The notes beneath the pieces are model-generated. The model was given only the letters and a program-made list of their open reading frames with translations, was not told the DNA's origin and did no database searches. A stretch of DNA of 64,000 nt from CAVSSX01 sp963730735 (GTDB lineage: Bacteria; Actinomycetota; Acidimicrobiia; Acidimicrobiales; RAAP-2), in NCBI GenBank assembly GCA_963730735.1, contig CAVSSX010000007.1:62001-126000 (forward strand), read 5' to 3'. This document shows, piece after piece, positions 25,287 to 33,884 of this stretch. The translations under genes and the position numbers were made by a program. Position 1 is the first letter of the stretch. Each line of letters opens with the position of its first letter.

Positions 25287-26577
25287 TCAGGCCGTGAAGA
25301 GGCCCCGGCCCAGGTAGTCCTGGGCGTTCGTCATCCCTGGGAGGACGAAGAAGTAGCCACCGCCCGTCGGGCTGATGTAGTCGACCAGCGGCTCGTCGAT
25401 CAGCCGACGCTGGACGGCCTCGAACTGGCGTTTCGGGTTCTGCTGGTAGCAGGTGAACAACAGGCCCTGGTCGAGGTTGCCGTTGAGGTCGATGCCCCGG
25501 TCGTAGTTGTACGCCCGGCGCAAGATGCGGCTGGGTTCGGAGGCGGTGGTGCGGGGGTTGGCCAGCCGGATGTGGGCGTCCAGCGGGATCACGTTGCCGT
25601 GCGGGTCGTTCTTGTAGTCGGGCACGTCGGTCTCCACGTTCCCGCCGAGCGGTGCCCCGGTGGCCCGTCGCCGGCCGATCATGTTCTCCTGCTCCGACAG
25701 CGACACCCGGTCCCAGAACTCGACCAGCTGACGGATGACCCGGACGACTTGGTACGTGCCGCCGGCCGTCCACGACGGCTCGGGCCCCGTCCCGTCCACC
25801 CACACCAGCGCGTCCATGACCGGGGCCGAGGCGACCTCGGGGTTGGCCGTCCCGTCCTTGAAGCCGAGCAGGTTCCTCGGGGTGCCCGACGGTCGGGGCA
25901 CGCTGGAGAAACCGTCGACCCGCCAGCGGGGCTGCATGGCGCCACGGGTGTGCTTGGTCACGTCACGCAGGGCATGGACGACCGAGTCCGACTCCTGGCC
26001 CAGCAGCAGCAGGCTCAGGTCCCCGTGACAGGTCGCCGCATCGAGGTTGTCGTTCGGGAACGAGACCATGGTGGTGAGATGGGCCGGCTTGCGGGCCCCG
26101 AGACCGAAGCGCTCGTCGAACAGAGAGGCTCCCACCCCGACCACCCCGGTGACCTGGTGGACCGGCACGTCGGGACCCAGGATGCCGTTGTCGGTCGGGG
26201 GCGAGGCGGGGCCGGCGTCGGCCGGCGTCCCGCCCTGGTAGACGACCCGCAGCCGCTCGCTGATCGTCCGGAAGAGGTCCTGGAGCTCGGCCGGCGAGCC
26301 GGCGGTGACGTCGAAGGACACGAACGAGCTCGTCCGGGCCGGGGCCTGCAGGACGGCCAGTTGCCGGTCGCCGAAGAGGACCGCCGGATTCCCCGGCCGC
26401 GCCACCGGGCGTGGTCGCGGCTCCGCCCAGCGTGGCGGCGCCGGCCGTGGCGACGTCCGCCACCGTCCCGGCGGCGGCCAGGCCGGCGGTGGCCGCCAAC
26501 CCGGCCTGGAGGAACCGCCGGCGGGAGAGCCCGGTCCGGCGTTCCCCGGGCGGCGTCGTGTCGTCGGTCGGGGCCAT
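25287..26577 (-). CDS. efeB: Deferrochelatase / DyP-type peroxidase EfeB (one frameshift)
   Basis: A DyP haem peroxidase, proposed in EfeUOB systems to act in ferrous iron uptake or haem iron release outside the membrane. ATG 26577 overlaps the efeO stop (ATGA). A twin-arginine signal (GLSRRRFLQAGLAATAGLAA) is followed, after a frame change near 26400, by the catalytic domain: SFVSFDVTAGSPAELQDLFR, PNDNLDAATCHGDLSLLLLG, the DyP motif NLLGFKDGTANP with catalytic Asp, and HIRLANPRTTASEP with the proximal haem His. Length is normal once frames are joined. Partner EfeO is immediately upstream; no EfeU permease is in the window. Confidence 0.9.
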
Positions 26578-27776
26578 CAGTCGTTGTCCGATGCCGGCGT
26601 GGGCGCCAGCTCGAGGACGTCGGGGATCGTGTCGAGCTGCTCGAGCAGGCCGCTCACCGCCGAGTCCAGCTGCTCGCGCTGGGTCGTGGTCAGGCTCTGC
26701 ACCGGCGTCCAGCCGCCCCCCGGCTGCTGGTAGCCCTGGAGCAGGGTGGCCAGCCCGGCCAGGCCGCTGGTGGCCTGCTTGAGCACGGTCGGGTCGTACA
26801 GGCGGAGCAGCGGGGTGACGGCGGCCAGCGCCATCTCGGTCCCGTCCACGTTCGCCCGGGCGGTGGCCAGGTTGGTGTGGCTCCCCTGGTCGCTCTCCCC
26901 GGTCAGCTCGAACTGCAGGGTGTTCTCCAGGATCTCGTGGGTCCGCAGGGCGACGTTGTTGGGGTCGGTCTGGAGCGTCGGGAACTGGGCCACCAGCGAG
27001 TGGACGTCCTGGTCGAGGGTGCCGGCCACCGCCGCCAGCGTTCCGGCCGGTTGGCCGTGCCACAGTCCGTACTCCAGGCGGAAGAAGCCGGTGAACTTCG
27101 GGTCGTTCACGCCGCCGGGCAGGCCGTTGGGCAGCCCGTCGATCTCGTCGCCCAGGTCCCCGAACGTGTCGTAGGCGGCCCCCAGCCGTTCGTACTGCAT
27201 GTGGGCCGTCAGCCACAGTGCCTCGGCCTGGCCCACGTTGCCGGCGTCGACCGCCGCCGTGAGCTGGTCCACCTCGGTGGACAGCTGAGCCAGGCCGGCG
27301 GCGACGCTGGCCCGGTAGGCGAGGGTGGACGAGATGAGCTGGCTCTGGGTGACCTGCACGAACGGGTGGGCGTCGGTGACCTTCGGCCCGTGCACGGTGG
27401 CCGCCGCCGAGTGGGTGACGGTGCCGTCGAAGTCCTCGCACTGCCAGGAGTACCGCCCGGGGGGCAGGACGGCCTGGAGGGCGAGCGACGTGTGGGGGGC
27501 CAGCCGCTCGACCTCGGCGTAGACGGCTTGCTGGCGCCCGCCCACCAGCTCGACCGCCAGCTCGTCACGACCCGTGTTGTCCACCGAGAAGGTGGTCGTC
27601 CCCGACCGGGGGGGCTGACCACCCCGGTGCACAGGCGCCCGTGGCGACCTCGACCTTGGCCACCGAGGCGGCCCCGGCACCTCCCCCGGCGACCGAGGCC
27701 GTGACGCGGTCGCCAACAGGGCGACCCCGGCGATGGTCCCCATCCGACCCAGGACGCGCCGAAGCGGCCGGCGCAT
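26577..27776 (-). CDS. efeO: EfeO/imelysin-family iron-uptake lipoprotein-like protein
   Basis: EfeO is the exported cupredoxin plus M75 imelysin component of EfeUOB. From ATG 27776 comes a basic signal peptide (MRRPLRRVLGRMGTIAGVAL). The cupredoxin part includes FSVDNTGRDELAVELV and GRYSWQCEDFDG; the M75 domain has DPKFTGFFRLEYGLWHGQ (HxxE-type metal site region) and SHTNLATARANVDG. Residues encoded at ~27610-27720 are out of frame: the alternative frame gives a normal ASVAKVEVATGACAPGWSAP, so two compensating indels are present. Other starts are GTG 27821, which overlaps the phosphoesterase stop, and ATG 27743. The ATG 27776 lies in the loop of a 16-bp hairpin. Confidence 0.85.
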   Translation of the reverse strand: MRRPLRRVLGRMGTIAGVALLATASRPRSPGEVPGPPRWPRSRSPRAPVHRGGQPPRSGTTTFSVDNTGRDELAVELVGGRQQAVYAEVERLAPHTSLALQAVLPPGRYSWQCEDFDGTVTHSAAATVHGPKVTDAHPFVQVTQSQLISSTLAYRASVAAGLAQLSTEVDQLTAAVDAGNVGQAEALWLTAHMQYERLGAAYDTFGDLGDEIDGLPNGLPGGVNDPKFTGFFRLEYGLWHGQPAGTLAAVAGTLDQDVHSLVAQFPTLQTDPNNVALRTHEILENTLQFELTGESDQGSHTNLATARANVDGTEMALAAVTPLLRLYDPTVLKQATSGLAGLATLLQGYQQPGGGWTPVQSLTTTQREQLDSAVSGLLEQLDTIPDVLELAPTPASDND

Positions 27777-27795
27777 CACGCGCCGGCCGCTTCGG
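27759..27795 (-). terminator. 16-bp perfect hairpin at the phosphoesterase/efeO boundary
   Basis: CCGAAGCGGCCGGCGC, loop ATCAC, then GCGCCGGCCGCTTCGG. It begins 22 bp after the phosphoesterase stop on the minus strand. It looks like a terminator for that transcript, yet its loop contains the best efeO start codon and its far arm is efeO coding sequence. It may be an attenuator or translation-blocking element. Confidence 0.6.
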
Positions 27796-27817
27796 GCCCT
27801 ACGGACTGCTGGGCCAC

Positions 27818-30307
27818 TCACAGGGGTGAGGTGCCTCCCACGACGTTGGTGATCGAGACGTGGGCGCCGGGCACCGAGCCCTGGAAGCTCGAACCGCCGA
27901 AGGCGAAGACCCCGCCGTCCTTGGCGAACATCCAGTAGCCGTTGCCGGCGGTCGACGGGACCATGGCCACGATCGGCTGGTTCAGCGGCGTGGCCCCCAT
28001 CGAGCCCTGGAAGACGGCATCACCGAAGGTGAACACCCCGCCGTCGGAGGCCACCATCCAGTAGCCCAGGCCACTCTGGTCACGGGCGATGCCGACGATG
28101 GGCTTGTTGAGCTGCTTGCCGCCCATCGAGCCCTGGAAGGTGGCGTCACCGAAGGCGAAGATCCCGCCGTCCGAGGCCACCAACCAGTACCCGCTACCCG
28201 TCGTGGTGGCGGTGATGCCGACGATGGGCTTGTTGAGCTGCTTGCCGCCCATCGAGCCCTGGAAGCTGGCGTCACCGAAGGCGAAGATCCCGCCGTCCGC
28301 CGCCACCAGCCAGTAGCCCTGGCCGTCGGGCGTCGGGGTGATGCCCACGATCGGCTGGTTGAGATGCTTGCCGCCCATCGAGCCGAAGAACTTGGCGTTC
28401 CCGAAGGCGAAGATCCCGCCGTCGGAGCCCACCAACCAGTAGCCCTGGCCGCCGGGGGTGCTGGCCGACCCCACGATGGGGGCGTTCAGCTTGGTGCCCC
28501 CCATCGATCCGTAGAACTGCGAGGTCCCGAAGGCGAAGACGCCCCCGTCGCTGGCCACCATGCGGTAGCCGTTGTTCGGGTTGGTCGGCGTGGCCGTCGG
28601 TTCACCGGTGGTGGCGCTCAGCAGCAACGCCGGAGTGGAGCCCCCGTTGTTGAAGTTGAACATGTCGTTGAGCGACCCGGCCGTGTTGGCCGCCGATCCC
28701 GAGATGGACCCGAGGTTCCAGTTCCACTCGATGAACTTCAAGATGGAGGACTGGTCGGTGAGGGTGTTGCTCACGTAGTTCTGCTTGGCGTAGGGCGAGA
28801 TGACCATCAGCGGGAGGCGGGGGCCGTAGCCGCACCGACCCTGCTGGTTGGCGATCGGCGTCCCCGTGCCGCACTGGCCGGTGCCGGTCAGTGCGTCGAC
28901 CGCCGTCGTCGAGGGGTTGGAGACCCCGCTGTAGACGTGGTCGTAGAAGCCGTCCGAGTCGTCGTAGGCGATCACGATGGCCGTGCTGCTCCAGGTCGGG
29001 AGCTGCTCGATCGAGTTGATCTCGTTGACCACGAAGTTCTGCTCGTCGAGCGGGTCCGAGTAGGCGGCGTGGCCGTCCTGGTAGCCGGGCGCCTTCAGGT
29101 AGCTGACGGCCGGGAAGTTGCTAGCCGGCAGCGAACCCGACTTGATGGCCGACACCATCGAGTCGAAGGTGCTCGTGTCGTACTGGTGGTTGGCCGTGTT
29201 GAACTGCCCGGGCGAGGCGGTGTCCGTCCCGACGGCGGCGAGCGACGTCGGCAGCAGGTGGTGCGGGTTGGCCGTCGAGGCGTAGTACTGGAACGGCTCG
29301 TGGTGCGGGATGTAGTCGGCCTTGGTGCCGTACGGCGCAGCGCCGGTCGTCCCGGTCCCACCGATCGCCGCCCCCACGTTGTGGGCCGTGGTGCAGGTCG
29401 CCGCACCGGCCGGAGCGAAGGTGTAGGTCGACGGGCCGTTGGCCGGGCCGGTGTAGGCCGTGTTGGGGTTGAAGCCGCCCTGGAAGAAGCCCCAGCTGAG
29501 ACCCTTGGCGTTCAGCTGGTCCCCGACGTTCTGACCGGTCATGGTCACCGCATCGCGGCTCGAGCAGTCGTCGTAGTACGGCTGGGCGTCGCTGATCAGG
29601 GTGTTCCCGCCGATCCCGTCGGCCACCGTGTCGCCGTCGGTGTCGGCCCCGTTGACCATGGTGCCGACACCGCCGGTGTCACCGGAGACCAGGTTGATGG
29701 CGCCGGGGGCCGACGGCCCGAAGGTGGTGCCGAACGAGTTGTCGTTCATGGCGAAGTGCTGGGCGTAGTTCCACAGGCCGGTCGTGCCGTTGCCGTCGTA
29801 GTAGTCCATCGTCATGGCCGTCGTGCAGGGCTGGCCGGTCGGGCTGTTGCCGGTCACCGTCGCCGTCCCCGACGCCGCCGTGAAGCGGTCCATCTTGCCG
29901 CCGTCGAAGGCGTACTGCTCCGGCGTGTAGTCGTGGTTCTGGTCGCAGATCAGGACGCCGTTGGGGCTGCTCGGGTCGAGCCGGGCCGGGTTGACGCCGT
30001 TCGGGTTGCTGGTCAGCAGGGCCGGGGTCAGGCCGTTCACCGGGGGCGTGCCCGCGGCCGCCGTGAAGGGCTGGCCCGAGGTGTTGGTGGCGTTCGGGTA
30101 GGTGCCGAAATAGTGGTCGAAGGAGACGTTCTCCTGGAAGATGACCACGACGTGCTTGATCGGGCTCTGGGTCGCGACATCGTGCGGGATGAGGTCCGCC
30201 GAGGCCGGCGTGCCGCCGGCGAGGAGCACCGGGGCCAGACCACCCAACACCAACCCGATTGCGGCGGTGGCGACCAGGGGCGCCCGAAATCGCTTGCGCT
30301 TGAACAC
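27818..30307 (-). CDS. Secreted phosphoesterase (phospholipase C/acid phosphatase family) with C-terminal repeats
   Basis: An 829-residue exported protein. The signal peptide is VATAAIGLVLGGLAPVLLAG. The phosphoesterase domain (residues ~50-560) begins with the PF04185 signature IKHVVVIFQENVSFDHYFGT and has AIVIAYDDSDGFYDHVYSG near its end, the two metal-binding regions. The family includes phospholipases C and acid phosphatases; substrate unknown. Residues ~585-829 are five full and one partial copies of a ~42-residue repeat (DGGIFAFGDASFQGSMG, then LNKPIVGI and GYWLVASD), probably a beta-propeller. Such repeats are frequent in secreted proteins of Acidimicrobiia. Its stop overlaps a possible GTG start of efeO. 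Confidence 0.88.
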   Translation of the reverse strand: MFKRKRFRAPLVATAAIGLVLGGLAPVLLAGGTPASADLIPHDVATQSPIKHVVVIFQENVSFDHYFGTYPNATNTSGQPFTAAAGTPPVNGLTPALLTSNPNGVNPARLDPSSPNGVLICDQNHDYTPEQYAFDGGKMDRFTAASGTATVTGNSPTGQPCTTAMTMDYYDGNGTTGLWNYAQHFAMNDNSFGTTFGPSAPGAINLVSGDTGGVGTMVNGADTDGDTVADGIGGNTLISDAQPYYDDCSSRDAVTMTGQNVGDQLNAKGLSWGFFQGGFNPNTAYTGPANGPSTYTFAPAGAATCTTAHNVGAAIGGTGTTGAAPYGTKADYIPHHEPFQYYASTANPHHLLPTSLAAVGTDTASPGQFNTANHQYDTSTFDSMVSAIKSGSLPASNFPAVSYLKAPGYQDGHAAYSDPLDEQNFVVNEINSIEQLPTWSSTAIVIAYDDSDGFYDHVYSGVSNPSTTAVDALTGTGQCGTGTPIANQQGRCGYGPRLPLMVISPYAKQNYVSNTLTDQSSILKFIEWNWNLGSISGSAANTAGSLNDMFNFNNGGSTPALLLSATTGEPTATPTNPNNGYRMVASDGGVFAFGTSQFYGSMGGTKLNAPIVGSASTPGGQGYWLVGSDGGIFAFGNAKFFGSMGGKHLNQPIVGITPTPDGQGYWLVAADGGIFAFGDASFQGSMGGKQLNKPIVGITATTTGSGYWLVASDGGIFAFGDATFQGSMGGKQLNKPIVGIARDQSGLGYWMVASDGGVFTFGDAVFQGSMGATPLNQPIVAMVPSTAGNGYWMFAKDGGVFAFGGSSFQGSVPGAHVSITNVVGGTSPL
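27850..28590 (-). repeat. Tandem 126-bp repeats encoding the propeller-like C-terminus
   Basis: Five full and one partial repeats with a 126-bp period. On the plus strand the block around CCCATCGAGCCCTGGAAG recurs at about 28001, 28121-28138 and 28247-28264. The copies near 28088 and 28214 are identical for about 50 bp, indicating recent duplication or gene conversion. Confidence 0.85.
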
Positions 30308-30681
30308 TGAGCGGCTCCTTCATCAGCGCGGCTCCGGTCCAGCACCGGATGCCTCCGTCACTGGACCACATCGGCCCGTGACGAATCCTCCACGGGAGAA
30401 TGAATTCTTGGGAAACGCTGTAGGCCGTCTGTGGGTTCGGTTGCGAAATCCACAGGCAGCCGTCCACCTCCGGGGGGTCGTCCCGGCGCTCGCCGGCCGC
30501 CGGTCGGACGCCGGAGAACGAAGGAATCCCCTGCGTTCGGGTGCGGCGGTGGCGCCCGGTGGTCGAACCTGGCCCCGAGGGTCGTCCACACCCCATCCCG
30601 TCACCGAATTCCCCAAGGAGGGGTCGTGAGCCAGCCCCACCCGGCCGGTGGCCGCGTCGAGCGCCCCACCTCGCCCGGTTG
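30308..30681. other. Gap between the phosphoesterase and MFS genes
   Basis: About 370 bp without a convincing gene. It carries the phosphoesterase promoter region; a CTGTGG...CCACAG pair (about 30430-30455) and CCGGT-CCAGC-ACCGG are small dyads. Open frames here are Arg/Pro-rich shadows. Confidence 0.5.
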
Positions 30682-32253
30682 CTAGCTGACCGTGACCCGG
30701 TTGGTGCCGGTCGGAGCCGCCAGCTCCGTGTCGACCGGGCCTTCGACCTCCGCGGCGGTGCTCGGGTCCCGACGGGGAAGGAGGAACATGACGGCCACGG
30801 CGGCGACCACGATCGCCCCGGCGGCGGCGTAGAAGGCGATCTGGACCCCGTCGACGAACGCCGAACTGGCGTGGGCGGCCACCGGACCGCCGAGGTGCGA
30901 GGCCAGGGCCACCGACTCTTTGGCCTGGGCGGCCAACGCCGGCGGCACACCGGGGAGTCGGAGGTGGTTCCGGTACACCTGGATGAGGATGCTCCCGAGC
31001 ACGGCGATCCCGAGGGCCCCGCCCACCTCGCGGGACAGATCGTTCATGGCCGATGCCACGCCTTGCTGCGTTCGGGGCAGGGCCGAGGTGATCGCCGAGG
31101 TGGCCGGCGTCATGGCCAGGCCCATGCCGGCCCCGAGCACCAGCAGGCCGACCGCCAGGATGCCGTAGGAGGTGTCGGGCTGGACCTGGGCCAGGATCAC
31201 CAACCCGCCGGCGATCAGGACCAGCCCGACGGCACACACCTGCCGGGAGCCGAACCGGGCGGCCAGGACGGCCGACGCCCGCGACACCGGCAGCATGGCG
31301 GCGGCCATCGGCAGCACGCTGACGGCGGCGATCAGAGCCGAGTCCTTCCGGATCAGCTGGAGGTACTGCAGGAACAGGAAGATGAAGCCGTAGAAGGCGA
31401 AGAACTGGACGAAGATCGAAATGCTCCCCCCACTCAGCCGGTGGCGTCGGAAGATGCGCGGATCGAGCATCGGGTGCTCCTGCCGTAGTTCGTAGAGCAC
31501 CAGGACGACCAGGATCACGAGGCCGACGCCGAGGCCGACCAGCGTCCGGGCCGAGACCCACCCGGCGTCGGGCGCCTCGATGATCGAGTAGACGAGGGCG
31601 ACCAGGGCCACGATCGACAGCACGGCGCCCCCCCGGTCGAGTCGGGGGGCGTTCTTGTCGGCCGACTCGGGAACGATCACGAACGTGCCGATCAGGGCGA
31701 CGACCGCCAGGACGACGTTCACGGCGAACACCGACCGCCACGAGAACGCCTCGAGCAACGCGCCGGAGATCACCAACCCGAGGACGGCCGCACCGCCGGC
31801 CACCCCGGCCCAGATGCTGACCGCCTTGGTCCGCTTGTCCTCGGGGAACGTCGCGGTGATGGTGGACAAGGTGGCCGGCATGACCAGCGCCGCGCCGAGG
31901 CCGATGACGGCCCGGAGACCGATCAACACCCGGGCGTCGGAGGCGGCCATGGCCGCCGCCGAACCGACGGCGAAGATCGTCAGCCCGATGATGAGCAGTC
32001 GGCGGCGGCCGTAGCGGTCCCCGAGCAGCCCTCCCGGAAGAAGGAAGACGGCAAAGACCAGCGAGTAGGCGTCGATGATCCACGAGAGCTGCGTGGCCGT
32101 GGCGTGGGTCGAGCGGGCGATGTCGGGAATGGCCACGTTCAGCGACGCCATGGCCGCCGTCACGGCGGCCAACGCCGTACAGACGACGGCCGTGATGGCC
32201 CCGTGCCGGACGACCGGCGGGGCAGAACGGGTGGTGTCGGTCATGGCGGTCAT
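30682..32253 (-). CDS. MFS drug/proton antiporter, DHA2 (EmrB/QacA) family
   Basis: A 523-residue, 14-helix-type efflux protein of the inner membrane. Family signs: helix 1 ALAAVTAAMASLNVAIPDIA, motif A between helices 2 and 3 (LPGGLLGDRYGRRRLL), motif C-like segment (GVAGGAAVLGLVISGALLEA), and the second-half sequence NDLSREVGGALGIAVLGSIL. Substrates cannot be predicted beyond hydrophobic drugs or biocides. It diverges from a TetR gene across a perfect inverted repeat, so drug-inducible control is likely. ATG 32253 is used; the ATG four codons in is equally possible. Confidence 0.92.
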   Translation of the reverse strand: MTAMTDTTRSAPPVVRHGAITAVVCTALAAVTAAMASLNVAIPDIARSTHATATQLSWIIDAYSLVFAVFLLPGGLLGDRYGRRRLLIIGLTIFAVGSAAAMAASDARVLIGLRAVIGLGAALVMPATLSTITATFPEDKRTKAVSIWAGVAGGAAVLGLVISGALLEAFSWRSVFAVNVVLAVVALIGTFVIVPESADKNAPRLDRGGAVLSIVALVALVYSIIEAPDAGWVSARTLVGLGVGLVILVVLVLYELRQEHPMLDPRIFRRHRLSGGSISIFVQFFAFYGFIFLFLQYLQLIRKDSALIAAVSVLPMAAAMLPVSRASAVLAARFGSRQVCAVGLVLIAGGLVILAQVQPDTSYGILAVGLLVLGAGMGLAMTPATSAITSALPRTQQGVASAMNDLSREVGGALGIAVLGSILIQVYRNHLRLPGVPPALAAQAKESVALASHLGGPVAAHASSAFVDGVQIAFYAAAGAIVVAAVAVMFLLPRRDPSTAAEVEGPVDTELAAPTGTNRVTVS

Positions 32254-32289
32254 CCGTCAGCCCCTTGGAGTCGATACACGAAGGTGACA

Positions 32290-32321
32290 CATAGTTCTGT
32301 TGAATTGGAACTATGCTCCAA
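32290..32321. promoter_or_regulatory. Overlapping palindromes at the start of the TetR gene
   Basis: CATAGTTC (32290-32297) and GAACTATG (32308-32315) form an 8-bp inverted repeat with 10-bp spacing; TTGGA-ACTATGC-TCCAA overlaps it. The right arm contains the ATG at 32313, which argues for the ATG at 32325 as true start. Likely operator for the TetR protein, controlling itself and the divergent pump. Confidence 0.65.
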
Positions 32322-32324
32322 ACC

Positions 32325-33023
32325 ATGACACAACCGGCCGGCGCAAGCAACCAGGAATCGGCGCACCCGCGCCGAGTGAGCCGACAGCGCCAGGCCGGCG
32401 AGGCCACTCGCCGAGAGACCCGGCGGCTCCTACTGGCGGCGGCGAAGGAGGAGTTCGCCGAGCGGGGCTACCGGGGGGCGACGGTGACCCGGATCGCCGA
32501 GCGGGCCGATGTCGCCGTCCAGACCCTCTACTCGGCCTGGGGCAGCAAACGGGCCCTCCTGCGTGGCGTGATGGAGACCTCGCTCACCGGTGACGACGAC
32601 CGGATGATCGATCCCCAGGCCGGGCTGAGCCAGATCGTGGCGCTACCCGAGACCCAGAACGCCACCGACTACCTGACCCAGCTGACGCACGGGTTCCGGC
32701 TGCTGGCCGAACGGTCGGCCGTCGGTTGGCAGACCTACCGGGACGCGGCGGCCGTCGACGCCGAGGTGGCCGAGGACTGGCAGCTGTTGCAGGCGGCCCG
32801 GCGCGGGTCCTTCGCGGGGTGGATCGGTCGGATCCCCGCCGAGGAGCTCCGTCCGGGGCTGACGCCGGCGGCGGCGGCCGACACGGCCTGGGTCATCGCC
32901 AGTCCCGACACCCACGACCTCCTCGTCCGCCGGGCCGGGTACACCTACGACCAGTTCGAGGACTGGGTCCGGTGCACGTTGCTCGCCGCGCTCTTGGGTT
33001 CGCCGGCGGCCGATCGCAGCTGA
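32325..33023 (+). CDS. TetR-family regulator of the divergent MFS pump
   Basis: About 232 residues. After a disordered Arg-rich leader, the DNA-binding domain covers residues ~30-80: LLLAAAKEEFAERGYRGATV, TRIAERADVAVQTLYSAWGS, KRALLRGV. The C-terminal domain is helical and of the ligand-binding kind (DTAWVIASPDTHDLLVRRAG, YTYDQFEDWVRCTLLAALLG), resembling many actinobacterial pump regulators. ATG 32325 is preferred because the upstream ATG at 32313 is inside an operator-like palindrome. It diverges from the EmrB/QacA gene; repression relieved by the pump substrate is the usual scheme, inferred here. Confidence 0.88.
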   Translation: MTQPAGASNQESAHPRRVSRQRQAGEATRRETRRLLLAAAKEEFAERGYRGATVTRIAERADVAVQTLYSAWGSKRALLRGVMETSLTGDDDRMIDPQAGLSQIVALPETQNATDYLTQLTHGFRLLAERSAVGWQTYRDAAAVDAEVAEDWQLLQAARRGSFAGWIGRIPAEELRPGLTPAAAADTAWVIASPDTHDLLVRRAGYTYDQFEDWVRCTLLAALLGSPAADRS

Positions 33024-33102
33024 ACGCCGTGGCTCGAGCAACCGGGTGCGGCCAGGGATTGCGCTTCGCCGAGCTACCGACGAGCGGTCGCAGGGCTGCG
33101 GG

Positions 33103-33531
33103 TCATTCCGTCAGCCCGGCCAGCGGGTCGTGGAGGCGCAGCAGCAGATCGCGCACCGGGAGCGGCGCTTCCGACATCTTGCCCTCGGTCCGCAGCGTGC
33201 CGGCCGCCACCGCCTCGGCCCACGCTTCGCGTGCCTTGGCCATCACTCGGGCATCGCCGCCCCAGACCCGTGTCGCCAGGTCGTGGTGCACCTCGTAGGT
33301 GGCGATCAGCCGATGGTCGGCTACCGCCAACGGCTCGTACCCGACCTCCACCCGCCCGTCGTGGAAGTGAAGGGACCAGCCGAGCGGCGTCGCCCGATCG
33401 GCCGGGGGGTCCACGACCTCCTGGCTGACCGTGTACTCGATCCCGGTGAGGTCCTCCTGCGCCACCAGGTCCTCCACCACGAGGCGGACGGCGTCGACCC
33501 ATTCGGGGCTGAGCAGCGGATAGCGGGCCAT
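33103..33531 (-). CDS. SCP2/sterol carrier-like small protein
   Basis: From ATG 33531 a ~142-residue protein starts MARYPLLSPEWVDAVRLVVE. Further strands and helices are TVSQEVVDPPADRATPLGWS, LHFHDGRVEVGYEPLAVADH, RLIATYEVHHDLATRVWGGD and VRDLLLRLHDPLAGL. The SPEWVDAV start followed by a beta-sheet and a mid VWGGDARVMAKAREAWAEA helix resembles actinobacterial SCP2-fold proteins of unknown substrate. An in-frame upstream ATG at 33633 would add 34 residues of low complexity. No operon partner; it is convergent with the TetR gene. Confidence 0.6.
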   Translation of the reverse strand: MARYPLLSPEWVDAVRLVVEDLVAQEDLTGIEYTVSQEVVDPPADRATPLGWSLHFHDGRVEVGYEPLAVADHRLIATYEVHHDLATRVWGGDARVMAKAREAWAEAVAAGTLRTEGKMSEAPLPVRDLLLRLHDPLAGLTE

Positions 33532-33689
33532 GTCGACGGAGACTAGTGACGCCGATGCCGGCATGCGAAGGTGGGCCAACGGCCACTCGCCGGCGGTCGG
33601 GTGTGGCCGAGGGGCGACGCCGTCGGTCATCACCGCAGGTCAGACGACATCCACGTCTGCGGTGTCGAATTGGGCAATCGTCTGCGGCC

Positions 33690-33857
33690 GTGACGATTGC
33701 ACGGGGGAACGAGGAGCGGGCTACCGGAGCCGAGGTGGCGCTCCTGTCGACCCGGCGCCGGGCCGCTGAGGAGCGGGCGACCGCACGGTCGGCCCGACGC
33801 TCGGTGATCGTCCAGGCCATGGGCATGATCCTCAGCGACGACGACGCCATCGCCTGA
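33690..33857 (+). CDS. Short hypothetical, possible ANTAR-like fragment
   Basis: GTG 33690 gives a 55-residue Arg/Ala/Glu-rich helix-forming peptide ending RRSVIVQAMGMILSDDDAIA. The ending resembles the start of an ANTAR RNA-binding domain, where a helix with IxQAxGxL is followed by two more helices that are absent here. It could be a degraded end of a regulator or a chance frame. The upstream sequence is a spacer between two minus-strand genes. Confidence 0.25.
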   Translation: MTIARGNEERATGAEVALLSTRRRAAEERATARSARRSVIVQAMGMILSDDDAIA

Positions 33858-33884
33858 GGGCGCTGGCCCTCGACGGGTCGCCGG

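Noticed and set aside
28089..28590. CRISPR-like spaced repeats
   Set aside because: The period is 126 bp with coding repeats of a phosphoesterase; no short repeat/spacer pattern and no cas genes.
30430..30460. CTGTGG...CCACAG dyad upstream of the phosphoesterase as a regulator site
   Set aside because: Short arms, wide spacing and no matching copy elsewhere in the window.
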